The notes under the pieces: model-generated
The model's input: the letters and a program-made list of their open reading frames with translations, nothing else
Databases searched by the model: none
What the model was told of the DNA's origin: nothing
Source: Streptomyces coeruleorubidus
GTDB lineage: Bacteria > Actinomycetota > Actinomycetes > Streptomycetales > Streptomycetaceae
Direction of reading: 5' to 3'
Length of the DNA stretch: 64,000 nt
NCBI RefSeq assembly: GCF_008705135.1
Contig: NZ_CP023694.1
Location: 7,911,001 to 7,975,000, forward strand
Shown here: piece by piece, positions 9,046 to 18,173 of the stretch
Position numbering within the stretch: position 1 is the stretch's first letter
Layout: every line of letters begins with the position of its first letter
Program-made: the position numbers and the translations under genes

Positions 9046-9633
9046 TCACGCCCTGGTGTTCCACTCCGCGATCACGGGCCGCCCGTGCTCGGTCGAGAGC
9101 CGGCAGACCGTGCCCGTCTCCAGCCGGAACAGCCGACCCATTGAGGGCGGCAGGCCCAGCCGGCGGGCCGTCAGGACGCGGAGGAAGTGGCCGTGCGCCA
9201 CCAGCAGCACATCGCCCTCGGGCAGCGCGCCGGCCACCCGGGACAGCACCCGGTCGGCGCGCTCGCCGACCTCTTCGGGGGACTCGCCCGGCTTGCCGTC
9301 GGGGCCGGGCGGACCTCCGTCGGTCCACAGGTCCCAATCGGGGCGGGTGCGGTGTATCTCCTCGCTGGTGATGCCCTCGTAGGCGCCGTAGTACCACTCG
9401 TGCAGGTCCGCGTCCCGCTCGGTCCCCGTCAGGCCCGCGAGTTCGGCGGTGCGCACCGCGCGGCCGAGCGGGCTGGTGAGGACCAGTGCGAAGGAACGGC
9501 CCGCCAGCAGCGGAGCCAGCGACTTGGCCTGCTCCTCGCCGTTCGGGGTGAGGGGCAGGTCGGTGAAGCTGGTGTGCTGTCCGCTCCGGCTCCACTCCGT
9601 CTCGCCGTGGCGGACCAGCAGCAGATCTCCCAC
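9046..9633 (-). CDS. Histidine phosphatase family protein (phosphoglycerate-mutase fold)
   Basis: A 195-residue member of the histidine phosphatase superfamily. The catalytic histidine lies in LLVRHGETEW near the N-terminus and the second one in LLVAHGHFLRVL near residue 147. Broad acid phosphatases, cobalamin-pathway phosphatases and sugar-phosphate phosphatases share this fold. It starts 3 bp after the gnd stop and is the last gene before the operon terminator, so a role on a sugar phosphate of the pentose-phosphate pathway is plausible but unproven. Confidence 0.85.
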   Translation of the reverse strand: MGDLLLVRHGETEWSRSGQHTSFTDLPLTPNGEEQAKSLAPLLAGRSFALVLTSPLGRAVRTAELAGLTGTERDADLHEWYYGAYEGITSEEIHRTRPDWDLWTDGGPPGPDGKPGESPEEVGERADRVLSRVAGALPEGDVLLVAHGHFLRVLTARRLGLPPSMGRLFRLETGTVCRLSTEHGRPVIAEWNTRA

Positions 9634-9636
9634 GTC

Positions 9637-10521
9637 CTACGCCTTCTTCGCGGACTCGACGGCGTGGCCGCCGAACTGGTTGCGCAGCGCCGCGATCATC
9701 TTCATCTGCGGCGAGTCGTCCTGCCGGGAGGCGAACCGGGAGAACAGGGAGGCGGTGATGGCCGGCAGCGGCACGGAGTTGTCGATCGCGGCCTCCACGG
9801 TCCAGCGTCCCTCGCCGGAGTCCTGGGCGTAGCCCCGCAGGCCCTCCAAGTGCTCGTCCTCGTCGAGGGCGTTGACCGCGAGGTCCAGCAGCCAGGAGCG
9901 GATGACGGTGCCGTCCTGCCAGGAGCGGAACACCTCGCGGACGTTGTCCACCGAGTCCACGGCCTCCAGCAGCTCCCAGCCCTCGGCGTAGGCCTGCATC
10001 ATCGCGTACTCGATGCCGTTGTGGACCATCTTGGCGAAGTGCCCGGCGCCCACACTGCCCGCGTGGACGAAGCCGTACGGGCCCTCCGGCTTGAGCGCCT
10101 CGAAGATCGGCCGCAGCCGGTCGACGTACTCCTTCTCGCCGCCGACCATCAGGGCGTAGCCGTTCTTCAGGCCCCACACGCCGCCGGAGACGCCCGCGTC
10201 GACGAAGCCGATGCCGCGCTTGCTCAGTTCCTCGGCGTGCTTCTCGTCGTCCGTCCAGCGGGAGTTGCCGCCGTCGACCACCGTGTCGTACGGCTTGAGG
10301 AGGTCCGCCAGACGGTCGATGACGTGCTGGGTGGGGTCGCCGGCCGGGACCATGACCCAGACCGTGCGCGGCGCCTCGAGCTGGTTGACGAGGTCGGCCA
10401 GGCTGGCGACGTCGGACTTGTCCGGGTTGGTGTCGTAGCCGATGACGGTGTGGCCGGCGTTGCGCAGGCGCTCGCGCATGTTGCCGCCCATCTTGCCGAG
10501 ACCCACAAGACCGATCTGCAT
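9637..10521 (-). CDS. gnd: 6-Phosphogluconate dehydrogenase, decarboxylating (short form)
   Basis: A 294-residue enzyme of the short Gnd class (about 300 residues rather than the 470 of the enterobacterial form). It oxidatively decarboxylates 6-phosphogluconate to ribulose 5-phosphate. The nucleotide loop GLGKMGGNM is at residues 7-15, the substrate motif DGGNSRW near 88, and the catalytic lysine segment GHFAKMVHNGIEY near 167. It starts 1 bp after the pgi stop and is co-transcribed with zwf and tkt. Confidence 0.95.
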   Translation of the reverse strand: MQIGLVGLGKMGGNMRERLRNAGHTVIGYDTNPDKSDVASLADLVNQLEAPRTVWVMVPAGDPTQHVIDRLADLLKPYDTVVDGGNSRWTDDEKHAEELSKRGIGFVDAGVSGGVWGLKNGYALMVGGEKEYVDRLRPIFEALKPEGPYGFVHAGSVGAGHFAKMVHNGIEYAMMQAYAEGWELLEAVDSVDNVREVFRSWQDGTVIRSWLLDLAVNALDEDEHLEGLRGYAQDSGEGRWTVEAAIDNSVPLPAITASLFSRFASRQDDSPQMKMIAALRNQFGGHAVESAKKA

Positions 10522-10522
10522 G

Positions 10523-12187
10523 TCAGTTCACTTCCCGAAGATTGCGGTAGGCGGCCACCAGCGCGGCCGTGGACGGATCGAGACCGGGGACGTCGGCGCC
10601 CTCGGTCAGGGCGGGCTCGACGCGCTTGGCGAGCACCTTGCCGAGCTCGACGCCCCACTGGTCGAAGGAGTCGATGTTCCAGACCGCGCCCTGCACGAAC
10701 ACCTTGTGCTCGTAGAGGGCGACCAGCTGGCCGAGGACCGACGGGGTCAGTTCGGTGGCCAGGATCGTCGTGGTGGGGTGGTTTCCCTGGAACGTGCGGT
10801 GCGGCACCTGCTCCTCGGGTACGCCCTCGGCCCGCACCTCCTCGGCGGTCTTGCCGAAGGCGAGCGCCTGCCCCTGCGCGAACAGGTTGGCCATCAGCAG
10901 GTCGTGCTGCGCCTTCAGTTCGTCGCTCAGCTCGGCGACGGGCCGCGCGAAGCCGATCAGGTCGGCGGGGATGAGCTTGGTGCCCTGGTGGATCAACTGG
11001 TAGTAGGCGTGCTGCCCGTTGGTGCCGGGCGTGCCCCACACCACCGGCCCCGTCTGCCACTCCACGGGACGGCCGTCGCGGTCCACCGACTTGCCGTTGG
11101 ACTCCATGTCGAGCTGCTGGAGGTAGGCGGTGAACTTCGACAGGTAGTGGCTGTACGGCAGGACGGCGTGCGACTGGGCGTCGTGGAAGTTGCCGTACCA
11201 GATGCCGAGCAGGCCCATGAGGAGCGGGGCGTTGGCCTCGGCGGGGGCGTTGCGGAAGTGCTCGTCGACGATGCGGAAGCCGTCGAGCATCTCGCGGAAG
11301 CGGTCCGGGCCGATCGCGATCATCAGGGACAGGCCGATCGCGGAGTCGTACGAGTAGCGGCCGCCGACCCAGTCCCAGAACTCGAACATGTTGTCGACGT
11401 CGATACCGAAGCCGGCGACCTTCTCGGCGTTCGTGGACAGCGCCACGAAGTGCCGGGCGACCGCCTTTTCGTCGCCTCCGAGGCCGTCCAGCAGCCAGGA
11501 GCGCGCCGAGGTCGCGTTCGTGATGGTCTCGATCGTGGTGAAGGTCTTGGACGCGACGATGAACAGCGTCTCGGCCGGGTCCAGGTCGCGGGTGGCCTCG
11601 TGGAGGTCAGAGCCGTCCACGTTCGACACGAAGCGGAACGTCAGCTCCCGGGCGGTGAACGGCCGCAGCGCGTCGTAGGCCATCGCCGGGCCCAGGTCCG
11701 AGCCGCCGATGCCGATGTTGACGACGTTCCGGATCCGCTTGCCGGTGTGTCCGGTCCACTCCCCGGAGCGCACCCGGTTCGCGAAGCCGGACATCTTGTC
11801 GAGCACGGCGTGCACGCCCGGGACGACGTTCTCGCCGCCGACCTCGACCACCGCGTCCCGGGGGGCGCGCAGCGCGGTGTGCAGCACGGCCCGGTTCTCG
11901 GTGGTGTTGATCTTCTCGCCGCGGAACATGGCGTCGCGCTGCCCGAACACGTCGGTGGCGGTGGCCAGCTCCTGGAGCAGGGCCAGCGTCTCGTCGGTGA
12001 CCAGGTGCTTGGAGTAGTCGATGCGCAGGTCGCCGACGTGCACGACGTAGCGCTCGGCGCGCCCCGGGTCCGCCGCGAACAGCTCGCGCAGGTCCGGCTG
12101 CGGCAGGGCGTCCGCGCGGTGGTCCTCCAGGGCGGTCCATTCGGGCCGCCGCGTGAGGCCGGGGGAGCCGGAGGGGGAGTCAGACAT
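10523..12187 (-). CDS. pgi: Glucose-6-phosphate isomerase
   Basis: A 554-residue phosphoglucose isomerase interconverting glucose 6-phosphate and fructose 6-phosphate. Family signatures are NIGIGGSDLGPAM (about 155-167), the VWGTPGTNGQHAYYQLIHQG block with the catalytic glutamate/histidine region, and the C-terminal GVELGKVLAK helix. The ATG overlaps the opcA stop by 8 nt, so translation is coupled. Placement between opcA and gnd lets the operon recycle fructose 6-phosphate into the oxidative branch. Confidence 0.96.
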   Translation of the reverse strand: MSDSPSGSPGLTRRPEWTALEDHRADALPQPDLRELFAADPGRAERYVVHVGDLRIDYSKHLVTDETLALLQELATATDVFGQRDAMFRGEKINTTENRAVLHTALRAPRDAVVEVGGENVVPGVHAVLDKMSGFANRVRSGEWTGHTGKRIRNVVNIGIGGSDLGPAMAYDALRPFTARELTFRFVSNVDGSDLHEATRDLDPAETLFIVASKTFTTIETITNATSARSWLLDGLGGDEKAVARHFVALSTNAEKVAGFGIDVDNMFEFWDWVGGRYSYDSAIGLSLMIAIGPDRFREMLDGFRIVDEHFRNAPAEANAPLLMGLLGIWYGNFHDAQSHAVLPYSHYLSKFTAYLQQLDMESNGKSVDRDGRPVEWQTGPVVWGTPGTNGQHAYYQLIHQGTKLIPADLIGFARPVAELSDELKAQHDLLMANLFAQGQALAFGKTAEEVRAEGVPEEQVPHRTFQGNHPTTTILATELTPSVLGQLVALYEHKVFVQGAVWNIDSFDQWGVELGKVLAKRVEPALTEGADVPGLDPSTAALVAAYRNLREVN

Positions 12188-13115
12188 GAGCAGGGGTCTC
12201 CTCGGTTGCCTCGCCGTTCAGGGCGATGGCGTACATCTCGTCCGCGTCGAGGCGCCGCAGCTCCTCGGCGATGAGTTCGGAGGTGGCACGGACCTTCAGG
12301 GCGAGGGTGCGGGAGGGCTGGCCCGGCAGGGTCAGCGTGGCCAGCGGTCCCTCGGGGCGGTCGATGACGATCTCGCCGTTCTCCGTGCCCAGGCGGACCG
12401 CCGTCACCACCGGCCCGGCGGTGACCACCCGGTCGACCCGGACGTGCAGCCGCGCCTCCAGCCAGCGGGCCAGCAGCTCGGCGGCCGGGTTCTCGGCCTC
12501 GGCCTCGACGGCCGCGGAGATCACCTTCGCCCGGGCCTGGTCCAGCGCCGCCGCCAGCATCGAACGCCAGGGCGTCAGCCGGGTCCAGGCGAGGTCGGTG
12601 TCGCCGGGCGCGTAGGAGCGGACCCGGCTCTCCAGCATCTCCAGGGGGTTCTCCACCGCGTACAGGTCGGTGATGCGCCGCTGGGCCAGCGCCCCGAGCG
12701 GATCCTTCGAGGGCACCTCCGGCGCCTCCATCGGCCACCACACCACCACCGGCGCGTCCGGCAGCAGCAGCGGCAGCACCACCGAGTCGGCGTGGTCGGA
12801 CACCTCGCCGTAGGTTCGCAGGATCACCGTCTCGCCGGTGCCGGCGTCGGCGCCGACCCGGACCTCGGCGTCCAGCCGGGACTGGGTGCGGTCGCGCGGG
12901 GTGCGGGCGTGCCGCTTGATGACGACCAGGGTGCGCGAGGGGTGCTCGTGCGATGCCTCCTCGGCCGCCTTGATCGCGTCGTAGGCGTTCTCCTCGTCCG
13001 TGACGATCACCATCGTCAGGACCATGCCCACGGCGGGCGTGCCGATGGCGCGGCGGCCCTGCACCAGCGCCTTGTTGATCTTGCTTGCCGTGGTGTCGGT
13101 CAGGTCGATCTTCAT
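12180..13115 (-). CDS. opcA: Glucose-6-phosphate dehydrogenase assembly protein OpcA
   Basis: A 311-residue OpcA protein, the actinobacterial and cyanobacterial partner needed for full activity and oligomerisation of Zwf. Recognisable stretches are MKIDLTDTTASKINKALV at the start, VVWWPMEAPEVPSKDPLG in the middle and WTRLTPWRSMLAAALD. ATG 13115 overlaps the zwf stop as ATGA; an alternative upstream start at 13175 would extend the protein by 20 basic residues inside zwf and is less likely. Confidence 0.93.
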   Translation of the reverse strand: MKIDLTDTTASKINKALVQGRRAIGTPAVGMVLTMVIVTDEENAYDAIKAAEEASHEHPSRTLVVIKRHARTPRDRTQSRLDAEVRVGADAGTGETVILRTYGEVSDHADSVVLPLLLPDAPVVVWWPMEAPEVPSKDPLGALAQRRITDLYAVENPLEMLESRVRSYAPGDTDLAWTRLTPWRSMLAAALDQARAKVISAAVEAEAENPAAELLARWLEARLHVRVDRVVTAGPVVTAVRLGTENGEIVIDRPEGPLATLTLPGQPSRTLALKVRATSELIAEELRRLDADEMYAIALNGEATEETPAHV

Positions 13116-14779
13116 GGCCTGCGCCAGCTCCGTCCGTCTCGTGCGAGCATCTCGTCGGCTTCCGCGGGTCCCCAACTGCCCGAGACGTACTGCGCGGGCC
13201 GGCCGTGCGTGGCCCAGTACTGCTCGATCGGGTCGAGGATCTTCCAGGACTCTTCCACTTCCTGGTGACGGGGGAACAGGTTGGCGTCGCCCAGGAGGAC
13301 GTCCAGGATCAGCCGTTCGTACGCCTCGGGGCTCGATTCGGTGAACGACTCGCCGTAGGCGAAGTCCATCGTCACGTCCCGGATCTCCATCGACGTACCC
13401 GGCACCTTGGAGCCGAACCGCACCGTCATGCCCTCGTCCGGCTGGACGCGGATGACGATCGCGTTGGAGCCCAGCTCCTCGGTGGCGGTGGAGTCGAAGG
13501 GGGAGTGCGGGGCCCGCTGGAACACCACCGCGATCTCCGTCACCCGGCGGCCCAGCCGCTTGCCGGTGCGCAGGTAGAACGGCACACCCGCCCAGCGGCG
13601 GTTGTCCACCTGGAGCTTGATCGCGGCGTAGGTGTCGGTCGAGGAGGCCTGGTCGATGCCCTCCTCCTCCAGATAGCCGCGGACCTTCGTGCCGCCCTGC
13701 CAGGCCGCCGCGTACTGCCCGCGCACGGTGTGCCTGCCCAGGTCCTCCGGCAGCCGCACGGCCCGCAGCACCTTCAGCTTCTCGGTGAGCAGTGACGCCG
13801 CGTCGAATGCGGCGGGTTCCTCCATCGCGGTGAGCGCCATCAGCTGCAGGAGGTGGTTCTGGATGACGTCACGGGCGGCGCCGATGCCGTCGTAGTACCC
13901 CGCGCGGCCGCCGATGCCGATGTCCTCGGCCATCGTGATCTGCACATGGTCGACGTACGACCGGTTCCAGATCGGCTCGAACATCTGGTTGGCGAAGCGC
14001 AGCGCCAGGATGTTCTGGACGGTCTCCTTGCCGAGGTAGTGGTCGATACGGAAGACCTGCTCCGGGTCGAACACGTCGTGCACGATCGCGTTCAGCTCGC
14101 AGGCGCTGTCGAGGTCGTGGCCGAACGGCTTCTCGATGACCGCGCGGCGCCAGGAACCCTCCTGGGCGTCGGCCAGCTTGTGCTTCTTCAGCTGCTGGAC
14201 GACCTTGGGAAAGAACTTCGGCGGCACCGAGAGGTAGAAGGCGTAGTTGCCGCTGGTGCCCCGGGAGGCGTCCAGCTCCTCGACGGCGGAGCGGAGCTGC
14301 TTGAACGCAGTGTCGTCGTCGAAGTCGCCCGGGATGAACCGCATGCCCTCGGCGAGCTGCTGCCAGACCTCCTCGCGGAACGGGGTGCGCGCGTGCTCCC
14401 GGACCGCGTCGTGCACCACCTGCGCGAAGTCCTGGTCCTCCCAGTCCCGGCGGGCGAAACCCACCAGCGAGAAGCCCGGCGGCAGCAGGCCGCGGTTGGC
14501 CAGGTCGTACACGGCCGGCATCAGCTTCTTGCGGGACAGGTCGCCGGTCACGCCGAAGATGACGAGCCCGGACGGGCCCGCGATCCTGGGCAGACGGCGG
14601 TCGCGCGGGTCGCGCAGCGGGTTGGCGAAGTCGGTGCCGGCGTACTCCGGACGAGGTGCGGCCCGGCCGCTCACCCCCGTCTGCTCGACCCCGGCGGCCT
14701 CCTGCGCCGCCCGGGCCTCCTTGTCCTCCTTGGTTCCTATGGTCTCCTGCTCGGCCGTCTGGGGGATGCTCTCAGTCAT
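13112..14779 (-). CDS. zwf: Glucose-6-phosphate 1-dehydrogenase
   Basis: A 555-residue Zwf, first enzyme of the oxidative pentose-phosphate pathway. Visible motifs are the nucleotide-binding GVTGDLSRKKL near residue 75, the conserved VIEKPFGHD, and the active-site RIDHYLGKE. The core begins at about NPLRDPRDRR; the roughly 50 residues before it are polar and charged and make this form longer than the usual 510 residues. An internal start cannot be excluded. It overlaps tal by 4 nt (ATGA). Confidence 0.95.
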   Translation of the reverse strand: MTESIPQTAEQETIGTKEDKEARAAQEAAGVEQTGVSGRAAPRPEYAGTDFANPLRDPRDRRLPRIAGPSGLVIFGVTGDLSRKKLMPAVYDLANRGLLPPGFSLVGFARRDWEDQDFAQVVHDAVREHARTPFREEVWQQLAEGMRFIPGDFDDDTAFKQLRSAVEELDASRGTSGNYAFYLSVPPKFFPKVVQQLKKHKLADAQEGSWRRAVIEKPFGHDLDSACELNAIVHDVFDPEQVFRIDHYLGKETVQNILALRFANQMFEPIWNRSYVDHVQITMAEDIGIGGRAGYYDGIGAARDVIQNHLLQLMALTAMEEPAAFDAASLLTEKLKVLRAVRLPEDLGRHTVRGQYAAAWQGGTKVRGYLEEEGIDQASSTDTYAAIKLQVDNRRWAGVPFYLRTGKRLGRRVTEIAVVFQRAPHSPFDSTATEELGSNAIVIRVQPDEGMTVRFGSKVPGTSMEIRDVTMDFAYGESFTESSPEAYERLILDVLLGDANLFPRHQEVEESWKILDPIEQYWATHGRPAQYVSGSWGPAEADEMLARDGRSWRRP

Positions 14780-15948
14780 TCCGCGTCAACTCCCTTGCTG
14801 TTCAAGGACTTGGTGACCGCGTCCAGCAGGTCCTGCCAGGCCACCTCGAACTTGGCGACGCCTTCGTCCTCCAGTTGCCGCACCACCTCGTCGTACGAAA
14901 TGCCGAGCCGCTCGACGGCCGCCAGGTCGGCGCGCGCCTGGGCGTAACCGCCGGTGACGGTGTCGCCCTGGACGTCACCGTGGTCGGCGACGGCGTTCAG
15001 CGTGGCCTCCGGCATGGTGTTGACCGTGCCGGGGGCGACCAGTTCGTCCACGTACAGGGTGTCCTTGTAAGCGGGGTCCTTCACACCGGTGGAGGCCCAA
15101 AGGGGGCGCTGCCGGTTCGCACGGGCGCCGCCCAGGGCCTGCCAGCGCGGCCCGGCGAATACCTGTTCGTACGCCTCGTAGGCCAGCCGCGCGTTGGCCA
15201 GGGCCGCCCTGCCCTTCAGGGCGAGGGCCTCGTCCGTGCCCAGCAGCGTCAGCCGCTTGTCGATCTCGGAGTCGACACGGGAGACGAAGAAGGACGCGAC
15301 CGAGTGGATGGCCGACAGGTCGAGACCGGCCGCCTGCGCCTCATCCAGGCCGGCGATGTAGGCGTCCATCACCTCGCGGTAGCGCTCGAGCGAGAAGATC
15401 AGCGTGACGTTCACGCTGATGCCCGCGCCGATCACCTCGGTGATCGCCGGCAGACCGGCCTTCGTCGCCGGGATCTTGATCATCACGTTGGGGCGGTCCA
15501 CCAGCCAGGCGAGCTGCCGGGCCTCGGCGACGGTCGCCGCCGTGTCGTGGGCCAGCCGCGGGTCGACCTCGATGGACACCCGGCCGTCCCGCCCGCCGGT
15601 GGCGTCGTACACCGGCCGCAGGACGTCGGCGGCGGCCCGGACGTCGGCCGTCGTCATCATCCGGACGGCCTCCTCGACGGTGACGCCCCGCACCGCCAGG
15701 TCGGCGAGCTGTTCCTCGTAACCCTCGCCGGAGCCGATGGCGGCCTGGAAGATGGACGGGTTGGTGGTGACGCCGACGACGTTCCCCGTCGCCACGAGAC
15801 CGGCCAGGTCGCCGGACTCGATCCGCCGGCGGGACAGGTCGTCCAGCCAGATCGACACGCCCTCGTCGGACAGGCGCTTGAGTGCTCCCGCGTTCGCGGT
15901 CGCTTCGGTCACAATGATCATCTTCTTTCGGGCGGTCGGATCAGCCAC
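14776..15948 (-). CDS. tal: Transaldolase
   Basis: A 390-residue transaldolase of the actinobacterial long type, which moves dihydroxyacetone units between sugar phosphates. Signatures are VVGVTTNPSIFQ (about 58-69) and the Schiff-base lysine in NVMIKIPATKAGLPAI. The GTG at 15948 overlaps the end of tkt by 8 nt; an ATG nine codons in (15921) has an AAAGAAG stretch right before it and is a fair alternative. It is the second gene of the operon. Confidence 0.94.
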   Translation of the reverse strand: MADPTARKKMIIVTEATANAGALKRLSDEGVSIWLDDLSRRRIESGDLAGLVATGNVVGVTTNPSIFQAAIGSGEGYEEQLADLAVRGVTVEEAVRMMTTADVRAAADVLRPVYDATGGRDGRVSIEVDPRLAHDTAATVAEARQLAWLVDRPNVMIKIPATKAGLPAITEVIGAGISVNVTLIFSLERYREVMDAYIAGLDEAQAAGLDLSAIHSVASFFVSRVDSEIDKRLTLLGTDEALALKGRAALANARLAYEAYEQVFAGPRWQALGGARANRQRPLWASTGVKDPAYKDTLYVDELVAPGTVNTMPEATLNAVADHGDVQGDTVTGGYAQARADLAAVERLGISYDEVVRQLEDEGVAKFEVAWQDLLDAVTKSLNSKGVDAE

Positions 15949-18016
15949 GAGCCGCGGTCAGGGACTCGCGGGCTGCGGCGACGACGTTCTCGGGGGTGAA
16001 GCCGTACTCGGCGAACAGCGTCTTCGCGTCGGCGGAGGCGCCGAAGTGCTCCAGGGAGACGATGCGTCCCGCGTCCCCCACGAACCGGTGCCAGGTCAGG
16101 CCGATACCGGCCTCCACCGCGACCCGGGCCTTCACGGACGGCGGCAGGACGCTGTCGCGGTACGCGCGGGGCTGCTCCTCGAACCACTCCACGGACGGCA
16201 TCGACACGACCCGCGTGGGCACGCCCGCCGCCTGGAGCTGCTCACGCGCCTCGACGGCGATGTGCACCTCGGAGCCGGTGGCGATGAGGATCACCTGCGG
16301 CTCGCCGCCTTCCGCCTCGGCCCTCACGTAACCGCCGCGCACCACGTCCGGATTCGGCTCGTACGTGGGGACACCCTGGCGGGTGAGCGCGAGACCGTGC
16401 GGGGCCGGGTCGCTCGTGTGCCGCCTGAGGATCTCGGCCCAGGCGAGCGCGGTCTCGTTGGCGTCGGCCGGGCGTACGACGTTCAGGCCGGGGATGGCTC
16501 GCAGCGCGGCCAGGTGCTCGACCGGCTGGTGGGTCGGGCCGTCCTCGCCGAGGCCGATGGAGTCGTGCGTCCACACGTACGTCACGGGCAGCTGCATCAG
16601 GGCCGACATCCGGACGGCATTGCGCATGTAGTCGGAGAACACCAGGAAGGTGCCGCCGTAGATGCGCGTGTTGCCGTGCAGGGCGATGCCGTTCATCTCC
16701 GCGGCCATGGAGAACTCGCGGATGCCGAAGTGGATCGTCCGGCCGTACGGGTCGGCCTCCGGCAGCGGGTTGCCCCGCGGCAGGAAGGACGACGTCTTGT
16801 CGATCGTGGTGTTGTTGGAGCCGGCCAGGTCGGCCGAGCCGCCCCACAGCTCGGGGACGACGGCGCCGAGGGCCTGGAGCACCTTGCCGGACGCGGCACG
16901 GGTGGCGACCGCCTTGCCCGGCTCGAACACCGGCAGGGTGTCCTCCCATCCCGCGGGCAGCTCGCCCTTGCTGACCCGGTCGAAGGTGGCGGCGCGCTCC
17001 GGGTTCTCGCCGCGCCAGGCGGCGATCCGCTTGTCCCAGGCGGTGTGCGCCTCGGCGCCCCGGTCCAAGGCCTTGCGGGTGTGCGCCAGCACCTCGTCGG
17101 CGACCTCGAAGGTCTTCTCCGGGTCGAAGCCGAGGAGGCGCTTGGTGGCAGCGACCTCGTCCTCGCCGAGCGCCGAGCCGTGGGAGGCCTCGGTGTTCCG
17201 CGCGTTCGGGGCGGGCCAGGCGATGATGGTGCGCATCGCGATGATCGACGGGCGCCCGGTCTCTGCCTGAGCCTCCTTCAGCGCCGCGTACAGCGCGTGC
17301 ACGTCGACGTCGCCGTCCTCCCGCGGCTCGATCCGCTGCACGTGCCAGCCGTACGCCTCGTACCGCTTCAGCACGTCCTCGGAGAACGCGGTCGCGGTGT
17401 CGCCCTCGATGGAGATGTGGTTGTCGTCGTAGAGGAAGACCAGGTTGCCGAGCTTCTGGTGGCCGGCCAGCGAGGAGGCCTCGGCGGAGACGCCCTCCTG
17501 GAGGTCGCCGTCGGAGACGATGGCCCAGACGGTGTGGTCGAAGGGGGACTCGCCCTCAGGGGCGTCCGGGTCGAACAGGCCGCGCTCGTAGCGGGCCGCC
17601 ATCGCCATGCCGACCGCGTTCGCGACGCCCTGGCCGAGCGGGCCGGTGGTGGTCTCCACACCCGCGGTGTGCCCGTACTCGGGGTGCCCGGGCGTCTTCG
17701 AGCCGTGCGTGCGGAACGCCTTCAGGTCGTCCAGCTCCAGCTCGTAGCCCGCGAGGTACAGCTGGGTGTAGAGGGTCAGCGACGTGTGACCGGGGGACAG
17801 GACGAAGCGGTCACGTCCGGTCCACTCCGGATCGGCCGGGTCGTGCCGCATCACCTTCTGAAAGATCGTGTAGGCGGCCGGCGCCAGACTCATCGCGGTG
17901 CCGGGATGGCCGTTTCCGACCCGCTGGACGGCATCGGCCGCCAGCAGACGGGCGGTGTCGACGGCACGCCGGTCGAGTTCGGTCCATTCGAAGCGGTCCG
18001 CTGTCTGCGTGCTCAT
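15941..18016 (-). CDS. tkt: Transketolase
   Basis: A 691-residue thiamine-diphosphate transketolase. Substrate and cofactor marks are GNGHPGTAMSLAP (35-47 or so), the TPP motif GDLQEGVSAEASSLAG...DDNHISIEG, and the pyrimidine-domain FGIREFSMAAEMNGI. I chose ATG 18016 (GAGGA upstream) over the in-frame TTG two codons before. It is the first gene of the tkt-tal-zwf-opcA-pgi-gnd-phosphatase operon, which links both branches of the pentose-phosphate pathway and supplies NADPH and precursors. A perfect palindrome at 18070-18084 lies upstream. Confidence 0.96.
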   Translation of the reverse strand: MSTQTADRFEWTELDRRAVDTARLLAADAVQRVGNGHPGTAMSLAPAAYTIFQKVMRHDPADPEWTGRDRFVLSPGHTSLTLYTQLYLAGYELELDDLKAFRTHGSKTPGHPEYGHTAGVETTTGPLGQGVANAVGMAMAARYERGLFDPDAPEGESPFDHTVWAIVSDGDLQEGVSAEASSLAGHQKLGNLVFLYDDNHISIEGDTATAFSEDVLKRYEAYGWHVQRIEPREDGDVDVHALYAALKEAQAETGRPSIIAMRTIIAWPAPNARNTEASHGSALGEDEVAATKRLLGFDPEKTFEVADEVLAHTRKALDRGAEAHTAWDKRIAAWRGENPERAATFDRVSKGELPAGWEDTLPVFEPGKAVATRAASGKVLQALGAVVPELWGGSADLAGSNNTTIDKTSSFLPRGNPLPEADPYGRTIHFGIREFSMAAEMNGIALHGNTRIYGGTFLVFSDYMRNAVRMSALMQLPVTYVWTHDSIGLGEDGPTHQPVEHLAALRAIPGLNVVRPADANETALAWAEILRRHTSDPAPHGLALTRQGVPTYEPNPDVVRGGYVRAEAEGGEPQVILIATGSEVHIAVEAREQLQAAGVPTRVVSMPSVEWFEEQPRAYRDSVLPPSVKARVAVEAGIGLTWHRFVGDAGRIVSLEHFGASADAKTLFAEYGFTPENVVAAARESLTAARG

Positions 18017-18069
18017 CTTCAAGAAATCCTCGATAGGAGCGAGTGGGCTGGTCTGACGTGTTCAAAACT

Positions 18070-18084
18070 AAAAGTCTGACTTTT
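18070..18084. promoter_or_regulatory. Perfect 7-1-7 palindrome between tkt and the AraC gene
   Basis: AAAAGTC-T-GACTTTT, an AT-rich perfect inverted repeat 53 bp upstream of the tkt start and 89 bp upstream of the AraC-family start. Its position suits a repressor or activator site for the pentose-phosphate operon. I cannot assign the binding protein. Confidence 0.5.
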
Positions 18085-18173
18085 TCGAGGGAAGGTCGCC
18101 GTGTGCCAGCCTGTGGTGAAACTGGGACACGCGGCGGCAGCGCGGCACACGAACGGGGCGGTACGAGGCGGAC

